Positions 1 through 5,969 of a stretch of 6,157 nucleotides of DNA are shown piece after piece (position 1 is the first letter of the stretch; the number at the start of each line of letters is the position of its first letter). The position numbers were made by a program, and so were the translations under genes. Source of the stretch: Pseudomonadota bacterium (GTDB taxonomy: Bacteria; Pseudomonadota; Alphaproteobacteria; Caulobacterales; Caulobacteraceae); the NCBI GenBank assembly GCA_023456105.1, contig JAEYAO010000020.1:1-6157 (forward strand), written 5' to 3'. A model generated the notes under the pieces. The model did no database searches. It saw only the letters and a list, made by a program, of their open reading frames with translations, and was not told the DNA's origin.

Positions 1-54
1 CTGCTCCCGCAAGATCCCGATGATTTGCTCTTCCGTGAACCTTGATCGCTTCAT
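1..54 (-). CDS. IS3-family transposase OrfA, N-terminal fragment (cut by window edge)
   Basis: The minus strand reads M-K-R-S-R-F-T-E-E-Q-I-I-G-I-L-R-E-Q from an ATG at 54 down to base 1. This is the characteristic opening of OrfA proteins of IS3-family elements (IS407-like group), in which OrfA carries the helix-turn-helix that binds the element's ends and is joined to OrfB by programmed frameshifting to make the active transposase. Only 18 codons are inside the window, so integrity of the rest cannot be judged. The element extends leftward out of the window, and its 5' terminus lies between this start and about base 127. Family assignment rests on recognising the start motif only. Confidence 0.85.
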   Translation of the reverse strand, partial: MKRSRFTEEQIIGILREQ

Positions 55-127
55 TCTGTCCGTCCTTCGTTGGGCGGACTCTAGCTATTCCTGGAGGAGT
101 TTCAGGGGGTCACGTCAGGTCACGTCA
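55..127 (-). mobile_element. 5' non-coding end of the IS3-family element, probable terminal inverted repeat
   Basis: Between the orfA start and about base 122-127 the minus strand has the usual short leader of such elements. It contains a run of C residues next to TGA/TGAC steps (102-122), as in IS407-group terminal repeats, which begin with TG. The exact terminus cannot be set because the other end and the target duplication are outside the window. Bases 109-128 contain two tandem copies of a 10-bp unit (GTCACGTCAG then GTCACGTCAC), so the end could lie at 117, 122 or 127. Confidence 0.5.
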
Positions 128-267
128 CGGGCCATCCATCTCGGCCTAGCTTGGTGCTCCTTATTGTCGCGCGGAGCCTAGAACCGAACGTCCAAAAGCA
201 ACTTCTACTGTCGCTTTGAATGAGGCCATCAAACGTCTAGCTTGGCGTTGTAGCGGCGGGGAGCGTG

Positions 268-1437
268 ATGGACGACAGCGAACGCGACTTCCATTTCAAT
301 AAGCAGCCCAACACGACCTATTTTTCTAGGCGTATCGCGCCGACGATTGGTGAGCCGCTGCGCATACTTTCAAGCGTCGTTGAAACGGCCGGTGCATTAC
401 GCTTTGCCAAAGTGAAGGACGAAATCCTACTCCGCGCTACCCCAGGGGGACGTGTGGAAATCAAGGCAACAGTCCTTGAGGATGATCGGAGCATAGAGAC
501 GCTCACCATTCAAAAGTTCACCCCTGCTTCCGGCCCTAGCGACAAGGTGCATTTCACCTTCTTGGGCCGCGAGATCGACGCCCTGCTTGAGTTTATGGCG
601 GGTGTGAAGACCATTGAGTTTGGAGGAGACGGAAAAGGCAAGCTGTCCCGTGAGGCAGTGCGGACCGTAGTGCTCACGGCAGCCCAAGCCCATCAGATTT
701 TTACCACGAACCAAGATCTCTTCATTCAGCTAGCAGAGCGCGAAGACCTCCAGCGTGACCTCGTCGCTGTGGGATATCGACGCCGGCAACTTGATCGGTT
801 CGAACAGATGCTGACAGACCAAAACGCTTTCGCTGCGGAGCAAGCCCACTACGACAAGACGCCGGAAGCCACTTGGCAGGCGTTCTTCGAAGAGAATACT
901 TGGATCTTTGGGTATGGTCTTACCTACCAGTTCCTGTCAGGCCTCGACGAGAAGAGGCTTGAGCAAACCGTTCGCGGCGCTGACATTTCCGGTCCAGGAA
1001 AGCGCATCGATGCGCTTATGAAGACGCGTGGGATCCTCAGTTCGCTATGCTTTGTAGAAATAAAGCGACACGACGCTAAGTTATTGGACCACAGTAACTC
1101 CTATCGTTCAGGCGCTTGGTCTGTCTCAAAAGAATTAAGCGGGGGCGTCGCTCAGGTCCAGACCACAGTAGCGGACACTGTGGATCGCCTGTCCCGAGCA
1201 ATCACCGTTAGCGACGCCGAGGGCGATCCCACCGGGGAGCTTCTATTTAACGTTCACCCAAAGGCGTTTTTGGTGATCGGTCAACTAAGTGAGTTCCATT
1301 CAGAGCGGGGGATCAACCAGCCGAAGTTCCGGTCGTTCGAGATGTTCCGGCGTGAGATGCGGTCACCCGAAATTCTAACGTTCGACGAGTTGTTGAACAG
1401 AGCGCGGTTCATTGTGGATCACCCTGTCGCGAGGTAA
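268..1437 (+). CDS. sduA: Shedu-type anti-phage nuclease, SduA/DUF4263 family
   Basis: Single-gene phage-defence nuclease of the Shedu family, cytoplasmic, expected to cut or nick invading DNA. The 389-residue protein has an N-terminal part (about 1-195) that I do not recognise and that is variable in this family. The DUF4263 nuclease domain follows at about 200-360. Its PD-(D/E)xK core is visible as Asp248 in GKRIDALM, then Glu264-Ile-Lys266 in CFVEIKRH, 16 residues later, followed by a Gly-Gly-Val-Ala-Gln-Val-Gln helix (Gln296, Gln298). All catalytic residues are present, so it should be active. ATG 268 is preferred because GGGGAG at 258-263 sits 4 bases upstream; a GTG at 265 would be too close. 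No partner gene is adjacent, as is normal for Shedu. Codons such as TTA, ATA and AGT and lower GC than the genes to the right suggest recent acquisition. Its stop codon lies inside the left copy of an imperfect repeat (1430-1468). Family call is secure; anti-phage activity is inferred from the family. Confidence 0.88.
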   Translation: MDDSERDFHFNKQPNTTYFSRRIAPTIGEPLRILSSVVETAGALRFAKVKDEILLRATPGGRVEIKATVLEDDRSIETLTIQKFTPASGPSDKVHFTFLGREIDALLEFMAGVKTIEFGGDGKGKLSREAVRTVVLTAAQAHQIFTTNQDLFIQLAEREDLQRDLVAVGYRRRQLDRFEQMLTDQNAFAAEQAHYDKTPEATWQAFFEENTWIFGYGLTYQFLSGLDEKRLEQTVRGADISGPGKRIDALMKTRGILSSLCFVEIKRHDAKLLDHSNSYRSGAWSVSKELSGGVAQVQTTVADTVDRLSRAITVSDAEGDPTGELLFNVHPKAFLVIGQLSEFHSERGINQPKFRSFEMFRREMRSPEILTFDELLNRARFIVDHPVAR

Positions 1438-1468
1438 GTCGCTGAAGAGTCAGACTGGCGCCATGACC
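1430..1468 (+). repeat. Left copy of imperfect direct repeat
   Basis: This stretch resembles 5934-5969 in the same orientation. Both hold CGAGGTA, then a 10-12 base stretch containing TGAA, then the 13-base identity GTCAGACTGGCGC (1449-1461 and 5951-5963), then CATG.CC with one base inserted here. The left copy covers the stop codon of the Shedu gene. The right copy covers the first codons of the recombinase. On the minus strand the left copy begins like the recombinase gene but is frameshifted and reaches a stop at once. It could be an attachment-like site or a decayed recombinase 5' end. Confidence 0.4.
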
Positions 1469-1499
1469 GGACATTGGCTCCGAGACCAGAACCGGCCCT

Positions 1500-2393
1500 T
1501 CACCCAGCCCGATATCGCAGGGCATCGACGATGATCTGGAACGCCAGCAGATTCTGTCGGCGGCTGGGATAGTAGAGGAAGTAGCCGTCAAACATCGGCG
1601 ACCAGTCGTCGAGCACCTGCTCGAGCGCGCCGCTTTCCAGATGCGCCGCAACGATGCTCTCCGGGATGTAGGCGATGCCGAGCCCGCTAAGGGCGGCGTC
1701 CACCTGGGCATAGGAGTTGTTGAAGGCGAGTTGGCCGTCGACGCGCACGCGCAGTTCCTGACCGTCCTTCTCGAACTCCCATGCATAGAGTCCGCCGGCG
1801 CTTTCCTGACGTGTGTTGATGCAGCGATGGCGAACGAGGTCGCGCGGATGCGTCGGCCGACCCCGTTCGGCGAAGTAGGCGGGAGAGGCCACCGCCACGA
1901 GCCGCCAGTCCGGCCCGATACGGACGGCGATCATGTCCTTCTCGACGCTTTCGCCCAAGCGGACACCGGCGTCGTAGCCGTCCTCGACGATATTCCTGAA
2001 GGTGCTGTCCAGCAGGAGTTCGACCTTGATGTCGGGGTAGGTTTGCAGGACCGGCTTCAGCTTGGGCCAGACGACGGTCTCGAGCGCATGATCCGACAGG
2101 GTCAGGCGGATGGAGCCCGACGGCGTGTCACGAAAGGCGGTGAGCGCCGCGATCTCGTCCTCGATCTCGCCCATGCGGGGCGCGATGGTCTGCAGCAAGC
2201 GCTCCCCCGCCCGGGTCGTCGCCACACTGCGCGTGGTGCGGCTCAGCAGGCGGATGCCCATCCGGGTTTCAAGCTGCTTGATCGCATGGCTGAGCGTCGA
2301 CTGGGACACCCCCAGCCGCGCCGCCGCCTTGGTGAAGCTGCGCTCCTCGGCCACGGCCCGGAACCATGTCAGCTGATTGAAATCGGTCCGCAT
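1500..2393 (-). CDS. LysR-family transcriptional regulator
   Basis: DNA-binding regulator of 297 residues, the usual LysR length. The winged helix-turn-helix occupies about 1-60, with the typical SFTKAAARLGVSQSTLSHAIKQ stretch split here as Ser19-Phe-Thr-Lys-Ala-Ala-Ala and Val-Ser-Gln-Ser-Thr-Leu-Ser, followed by LETRMGIRLLSRTTRSV and the linker helix. The periplasmic-binding-like effector domain runs from about 88 to the end and is of the CrgA-like type common in proteobacteria. GGAG at 2401-2404 lies 7 bases before the ATG, which supports this start. It is divergent from the MFS transporter with a 103-base spacer, the classic arrangement in which a LysR protein controls the neighbouring operon and itself. 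The inducer cannot be read from the sequence. The gene converges on the Shedu gene with a 62-base gap. Confidence 0.93.
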   Translation of the reverse strand: MRTDFNQLTWFRAVAEERSFTKAAARLGVSQSTLSHAIKQLETRMGIRLLSRTTRSVATTRAGERLLQTIAPRMGEIEDEIAALTAFRDTPSGSIRLTLSDHALETVVWPKLKPVLQTYPDIKVELLLDSTFRNIVEDGYDAGVRLGESVEKDMIAVRIGPDWRLVAVASPAYFAERGRPTHPRDLVRHRCINTRQESAGGLYAWEFEKDGQELRVRVDGQLAFNNSYAQVDAALSGLGIAYIPESIVAAHLESGALEQVLDDWSPMFDGYFLYYPSRRQNLLAFQIIVDALRYRAG

Positions 2394-2496
2394 CGAACAT
2401 CTCCGCAGTTCCGTGCAGATTAATCGATCAGAACAATAAGATCATCCCGATTGCACCGGCTAATCGCGAAGACGCGTCGGGACTAGCTTTCGGTCC
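2394..2496. promoter_or_regulatory. Divergent LysR/MFS control region with candidate LysR box
   Basis: This spacer must hold the promoters for both the regulator and the transporter operon. An AT-rich patch at 2419-2445 stands out in otherwise GC-rich DNA. Within it GATC (2426-2429) and GATC (2440-2443) flank 10 bases, close to the ATC-N9-GAT form of LysR boxes, and GATTAATC (2418-2425) is a perfect palindrome. The patch lies 51-78 bases before the transporter start, where LysR activators usually bind. No convincing -35/-10 pair can be assigned by eye. The operator call is inferred from position and symmetry. Confidence 0.45.
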
Positions 2497-3690
2497 ATGA
2501 CCACCGAAGCCTCCATTTCGCAGACCGACGCCCCGCCCCGGGCGGCCGCCTGGGGCGCGGTTCTGTCGATGGCCCTGTGCGTGGCCTTGCTGATCGCGTC
2601 GGAGTTCATGCCGGTCAGCCTGCTGACGCCGATGGCAGAAGGCCTCAACGCCACCGAAGGCCAGACCGGACAGGCGATCTCGATCAGCGGACTGTTCGCC
2701 GTCGTCGCCAGCCTGTTGGTGACCACGGTCGCGGGGCGGCTGAATCGGAAGACGGTTCTGGTGGCAATGGCGGCCTTGATGCTGGTCTCGCTGGTGCTGG
2801 TCGCCGGGGCATCAAGCTTCGCCATGCTGATGGGGGGCCGCGCCCTGCTGGGCGTCTGCGTCGGCGGCTTCTGGGCGTTGGCGACCGCCGTGATCATGCG
2901 GCTGGTTCCGACCAGCGACGTGCCCCGCGCCCTTGCCTTCATGTACGGCGGACAGGCCATCGCCGCGGCCTTCGCCGCTCCGGTGGGCAGCTATCTCGGC
3001 GGCCTGCTGGGCTGGCGTGAGGTGTTCTGGGCGCTGACCCCGTTGGTGGCGATCAACCTGATCTGGCATCTGGTCGCCCTGCCGTCGCTGCCCTCACGGG
3101 ACCGACAGGACTTCGGCGCCATGGGCGCCCTGTTGCGGCGGCCCTATTTCTTGCGCGGCCTGACCGCCGCGATGCTGTCGTGGGGCTCGGCCTTCACGAT
3201 GTTCACCTATCTGCGTCCGTTCCTGGAGCGGGTGACGGGCGCCGGGATCGGATTGCTGTCGGCCCTGCTGCTGGTCCTCGGCGCGGCGGGATTCGTCGGA
3301 ACCTGGGCCTCGGGCCGGTTCATCCGCGATGAGATCGCCTCCCTGCTCAAGTGGCCCGCGCTGATCATGGGCGGCGCGACCCTGGGCCTGCTGTTGCTCG
3401 GTCGCGCATGGCCCGTCGCCGCCGTCCTGCTGGCCGTGTGGGGCGCGATGAACACCGCCATGTCGGTGATCTGGATGACGTGGATGTCGCGCAATGCGGA
3501 GGACGCGCCCGAGGCGGCGGGCGGCCTGATGGTGGCGGCAATCCAGACCTCCATCCTGCTCGGCGCCGCGATCGGCGGATGGCTGCTGGATGGGCTGTCC
3601 ATTCAGGCGACCTTTGTCGGCAGCCTCCTTCTGGCGCTCGCCGCCCTCGCCCTGATCGGCGACGGCCGCCGCCTTCTCAAACCGCAATAA
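2497..3690 (+). CDS. MFS transporter, DHA1 family, NepI-like exporter
   Basis: Inner-membrane major facilitator of 397 residues with about 12 hydrophobic segments, exporting small molecules by proton exchange. It follows the E. coli purine-ribonucleoside exporter NepI closely in its first half: EFMPVSLLTPMAEGL (Glu36 onward, first membrane segment), EGQTGQAISIS, the motif A-like loop GRLNRK (80-85), GGFWA (123-127), MRLVP (134-138), VPRAL and GWREVF (172-177), then LPSLP before the central loop. NepI-like topology is therefore well supported, but a nucleoside substrate is not: related DHA1 proteins export sugars, arabinose-like compounds and drugs. The frame has a stop at 2461-2463 and no other start codon before ATG 2497. 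No Shine-Dalgarno sequence precedes that ATG, so translation may be leaderless or weak. It is the first gene of the operon, 20 bases before the hydrolase gene. Confidence 0.9.
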   Translation: MTTEASISQTDAPPRAAAWGAVLSMALCVALLIASEFMPVSLLTPMAEGLNATEGQTGQAISISGLFAVVASLLVTTVAGRLNRKTVLVAMAALMLVSLVLVAGASSFAMLMGGRALLGVCVGGFWALATAVIMRLVPTSDVPRALAFMYGGQAIAAAFAAPVGSYLGGLLGWREVFWALTPLVAINLIWHLVALPSLPSRDRQDFGAMGALLRRPYFLRGLTAAMLSWGSAFTMFTYLRPFLERVTGAGIGLLSALLLVLGAAGFVGTWASGRFIRDEIASLLKWPALIMGGATLGLLLLGRAWPVAAVLLAVWGAMNTAMSVIWMTWMSRNAEDAPEAAGGLMVAAIQTSILLGAAIGGWLLDGLSIQATFVGSLLLALAALALIGDGRRLLKPQ

Positions 3691-3698
3691 CCAAAAGC

Positions 3699-3704
3699 AA
3701 GGAG
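3699..3704 (+). promoter_or_regulatory. Ribosome binding site that fixes the hydrolase start
   Basis: AAGGAG lies 6 bases before ATG 3711. The reading frame is open for about 360 bases further upstream through the transporter gene, so this site decides the start. The protein begun here opens with a complete Tat signal. Confidence 0.8.
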
Positions 3705-3710
3705 CCTCGA

Positions 3711-4802
3711 ATGCCCTCGGACACCCGCACTGAAAACACCCCCGGCCGCGGCATGGGCCGCCGCGATCTTGTGGCCCTGACCGGGGTCGGCGTGACCGCG
3801 CTGGCCGCCGCATCCCTCACGACCGCCCAAACCGCAAAGGCCCAGACCATGACCACCGAATGGGACAAGACCTTTCCCAGGAGCGCCGACGTTGACCATC
3901 GCAAGGTGCAGTTCCGCAACCGCTATGGCATCACCCTGACCGGCGATCTGTACACGCCGAAGAACCGTCCGACCGGCCCGGCGGCGGGGATCGTGGTCAG
4001 CGGTCCCTACGGCGCCGTGAAGGAACAATCCTCCGGCCTCTACGCCCAGACCATGGCCGAGCGCGGTTTCGTAACCCTGGCGTTCGATCCGTCCTTCACG
4101 GGGGAGAGCGGCGGGGAGCCGCGCAACATCGCCTCGCCCGACATCAACACCGAGGACTTCAGCGCGGCGGTGGACTTCCTCGGCCTGCAGCCGACGGTGG
4201 ACCGCGAACGGATCGGCATGATCGGCATCTGCGGCTGGGGCGGCTTCGCCCTGAACGCCGCGGCCGTGGACAAGCGGGTCAAGGCGGTCGTCGCCAGCAC
4301 CATGTACGACATCTCGCGATCGTCCTCGAAGGGCTACTACGACAGCGTCACCCTGGAACAGCGCACCCAAACGCTGGAGCAGATCAGCCAGCAGCGCTGG
4401 CGGGACGCTGAGAGCGGAACCCCGGCCTATGGCCCGCCGTCGCTGGATCTGGCCGGAGGGGAGCCGCAGTTCGTGGTCGAGTATGCGGACTATTACCGGA
4501 CGCCGCGCGGCTATCATCCGCGGGCGGTCAACTCGGGCAACGCGTGGTCGCTGACCAATCCGATGTCGTTCATGAACGCCCCGCTGCTGACCTACATCAG
4601 CGAGATCTCGCCGCGCCCGGTGCTGCTGGTTCACGGCGAAAAGGCCCACTCCCGGTACTTCAGCGAGACCGCCTATGCCGCCGCCGCCGAGCCCAAGGAG
4701 CTGATGATCATTCCGGGGGCCAACCATACGGACCTGTATGACCGGCTCGACGTGATCCCGTTCGACAGGCTGGCCACCTTCTTCCGCGAGCATCTGGCGT
4801 GA
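3711..4802 (+). CDS. Tat-exported alpha/beta hydrolase with Cys at the nucleophile elbow
   Basis: Predicted periplasmic hydrolase of 363 residues in the dienelactone-hydrolase/YcjY-like part of the alpha/beta fold. A twin-arginine signal is plain: Gly16-Arg17-Arg18-Asp-Leu-Val, a hydrophobic stretch 20-36 and a likely cleavage after Ala44 (AKA before Gln). The mature domain has the oxyanion region VVSGPYGAVKEQ. The nucleophile elbow is Gly-Ile-Cys174-Gly-Trp176-Gly-Gly: the nucleophile should be Cys174, as in dienelactone hydrolase, because the position where relatives have Ser is Trp176. Glu310 (LLVHGEKAHS) and His339 (PGANHTDLYD) are the likely acid and base. Relatives with GICGWGG, ASTMYD and TPRGYHPR form a wide, uncharacterised subfamily, so the Trp is a subfamily trait and not damage. 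It sits 20 bases after the transporter and 70 before the cupin, presumably cotranscribed. Substrate unknown: ester, lactone or thioester chemistry is possible. Confidence 0.88.
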   Translation: MPSDTRTENTPGRGMGRRDLVALTGVGVTALAAASLTTAQTAKAQTMTTEWDKTFPRSADVDHRKVQFRNRYGITLTGDLYTPKNRPTGPAAGIVVSGPYGAVKEQSSGLYAQTMAERGFVTLAFDPSFTGESGGEPRNIASPDINTEDFSAAVDFLGLQPTVDRERIGMIGICGWGGFALNAAAVDKRVKAVVASTMYDISRSSSKGYYDSVTLEQRTQTLEQISQQRWRDAESGTPAYGPPSLDLAGGEPQFVVEYADYYRTPRGYHPRAVNSGNAWSLTNPMSFMNAPLLTYISEISPRPVLLVHGEKAHSRYFSETAYAAAAEPKELMIIPGANHTDLYDRLDVIPFDRLATFFREHLA

Positions 4803-4858
4803 GCCGGTCGCTGATCGCCGGCGCGGCGGCCCTGGCCGCCGTGCCGGCCGTCCCCTGA
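4799..4858 (+). other. Mini-ORF resembling a bare signal peptide, possible gene remnant
   Basis: A GTG at 4799 overlaps the hydrolase stop (GTGA) and opens 19 codons reading Met-Ser-Arg-Ser-Leu-Ile followed by an Ala/Gly/Val/Pro-rich stretch ending at TGA 4856-4858. The composition is that of a signal peptide whose mature protein is missing, which would fit deletion of an exported-protein gene that once stood between hydrolase and cupin. The overlap with the hydrolase stop allows translational coupling. The same bases form a strong hairpin, so the coding appearance may be a by-product of that. No good ribosome binding site is seen. Confidence 0.25.
4817..4848 (+). promoter_or_regulatory. Intercistronic hairpin between hydrolase and cupin genes
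   Basis: Bases 4817-4831 pair with 4834-4848 over 15 positions, all Watson-Crick except one G-U pair (4823 with 4842). The loop is 2 bases on paper and would open to 4-6. Almost all pairs are G-C. No T run follows, so it is not a standard intrinsic terminator. It may protect the upstream mRNA from 3' exonucleases, set the hydrolase:cupin ratio, or terminate part of the transcripts. It ends 12 bases before the cupin ribosome binding site. Confidence 0.6.
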
Positions 4859-4872
4859 ACGAGGAGCCTGTC

Positions 4873-5283
4873 ATGCAGATCACCCGCAAGGCCGAGATGG
4901 AGACCATTGAGGCTTCGCCCGAGACCTTCACCGGCCGCGTCACCATCACTGGCCTGTTCCAGCGCGAGGCGCCGGCGCGGGTCGGCGGCGCCATTGTGCA
5001 TTTCGAGCCCGGCGCTCGCACCGCGTGGCACTACCACCCGCTGGGCCAGACCCTGAACGTGACCGAGGGCGTGGGCTGGACCCAGATCGAGGGCGGTCCT
5101 CGCCTGGAATTCCACGCCGGCGACACCCTCTGGTGCCCGCCGGACCAAAAGCACTGGCACGGCGCTACGCCGCATGAGGCCATGACCCACATCGCCATTC
5201 AGGAAAGCCTGAACGGCTCGCCGGTGACGTGGCTCGAACACGTCACGGATGAAGAGTATCTCGGCGCTGACTCAAGCGATTGA
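4873..5283 (+). CDS. Small metal-binding cupin, (R)-hydroxynitrile lyase-like
   Basis: Single-domain cupin of 136 residues, cytoplasmic, no signal. It matches the bacterial cupin hydroxynitrile lyases typified by the Granulicella tundricola enzyme, which cleave cyanohydrins such as mandelonitrile to aldehyde and cyanide using Mn or Fe. The metal ligands of that enzyme occur here with the same numbering: His53, His55, Gln59 (AWHYHPLGQTL) and His94 (PDQKHWHGA). Pocket residues Ala40, Val42, His106 and Gln110 are also in place, and the EHVTDEEY ending is shared. The native role of most such cupins is unknown, and many sit in LysR-controlled redox or hydrolase clusters as here, so lyase activity may be a side reaction. 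GAGGAG at 4861-4866, 6 bases before ATG, gives a strong start. It is the last gene of the operon, followed by a hairpin at 5301-5336. Confidence 0.88.
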   Translation: MQITRKAEMETIEASPETFTGRVTITGLFQREAPARVGGAIVHFEPGARTAWHYHPLGQTLNVTEGVGWTQIEGGPRLEFHAGDTLWCPPDQKHWHGATPHEAMTHIAIQESLNGSPVTWLEHVTDEEYLGADSSD

Positions 5284-5300
5284 AGCGGTCGTACGTGCGA

Positions 5301-5336
5301 GAGGGGCCGGGTCCGTTGCGCGGACCCGACCCCCTC
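5301..5336. terminator. Bidirectional hairpin terminator between cupin and recombinase genes
   Basis: GAGGGG (5301-5306) pairs with CCCCTC (5331-5336), and GGGTCCG (5309-5315) with CGGACCC (5321-5327) around a TTGCG loop, with a small internal loop of CC against GAC. It starts 17 bases after the cupin stop and ends one base before the recombinase stop on the other strand, so it serves converging genes. Neither side has a clear T run, so termination strength is uncertain. Confidence 0.65.
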
Positions 5337-5337
5337 G

Positions 5338-5965
5338 TCAGAGATCGATCTGCTCGCACAGTTCCAGGGCGTCATCGACTTCGATGCCGAGGTAGCGAAC
5401 CGTGCTCTCGAGCTTCCGATGGCCTAGCAGCAACTGGCATGCACGCAGATTACCGGTCTTCTTGTAGACCAGTGAGACCTTCGTTCGCCTGAGGCTGTGC
5501 GTGCCGTATGCCGCAGGCTCCAGATCGATCAACCTGACCCACTGATCGACCAATCGCGCATACTGTCGCGTGCCGATGTGGCAGCCGGCATGGCTCCGGC
5601 TGGGAAATAGCCAGTCGTCGTCGCGCTGGCCGCGGACTGCCAACCAGGCCGCGATTGCATCTCGGGCTGGCTCTGTAATCTCGAAGGGAACCGGTCGTCC
5701 GGTCTTCTGCTGGATGACGGTGGATCGGAGTCTCAGTGAGCCGCCTGGCGCGACGTCACTTACCCGTAGCTTCACCAAGTCGCACGCCCTGAGTTTTTGC
5801 ATCGAGTGCGCAGTCGAACATAGCGAGGTCACGTACGCGCTTGGCGACCTTTAGCTGCTGCCGGATCGCCCAGATATGCTTCGGCTTCAGCGGAGCCTTG
5901 GGGCCGATGAGACGGCCCGCGTTCCACGGCCGACGAGGTATGATGAAAAGGTCAGACTGGCGCAT
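5338..5965 (-). pseudogene. Compact tyrosine recombinase/integrase, split by a one-base insertion
   Basis: Phage-integrase-family recombinase, which cuts and rejoins DNA through a tyrosine. The 5' frame reads from ATG 5965 through ALFD-like text (AMFDCALD) and then loses the family pattern. The rest of the protein continues in another frame to the stop at 5338. Removing one A from the A5 run (5794-5798 on the plus strand as T5) gives a continuous 208-residue protein with ALDAKLRACDLVKLRVSD across the join. The restored protein has every catalytic residue: Arg59, Lys87, His156 and Arg159 (GTHSLRRT), His182 and Tyr191 (LLGHRKLESTVRYLGI). The length is that of FimB/FimE-like recombinases, with almost no N-terminal arm-binding domain. 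GGGAGG (5972-5977 on the plus strand as CCTCCC), 6 bases upstream, fixes ATG 5965 over an upstream TTG at 5971. It may be a true pseudogene, a homopolymer sequencing error, or a gene needing +1 frameshifting. Confidence 0.85.
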
Positions 5966-5969
5966 GGCC
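5934..5969 (+). repeat. Right copy of imperfect direct repeat, over the recombinase start
   Basis: Partner of 1430-1468, in the same orientation: CGAGGTA at 5934-5940, TGAA, then GTCAGACTGGCGC at 5951-5963 and ATGGCC. It contains the recombinase ATG and its first nine or so codons. Tyrosine recombinases often act next to their own gene, so a recombination site here is plausible but unproven. Confidence 0.4.

Noticed and set aside
1460..1478. Possible terminator between the converging Shedu and LysR genes
   Set aside because: Only a 6-bp stem with a bulge (GCCATG against CATTGGC) and no T run; too weak to call.
1641..2423. Open frame of 260 codons on the plus strand
   Set aside because: It lies opposite the LysR gene, and its text is Asp/Arg/Gly-rich without family features.
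3351..3710. Upstream extension of the hydrolase frame to 3351
   Set aside because: The extra residues are Arg-rich out-of-frame transporter sequence. The AAGGAG at 3699 and the Tat signal directly after ATG 3711 show the true start.
3094..3813. Open frame of 239 codons on the minus strand
   Set aside because: It is antisense to the transporter, rich in Arg, Gln and Gly, and has no recognisable fold; the plus-strand membrane protein is clearly real.
3603..5021. Long open frame of 472 codons on the minus strand
   Set aside because: It runs antisense to the hydrolase and cupin, has low-complexity Arg/Gly/Ala-rich text with no motif, and is a by-product of high GC at third positions.
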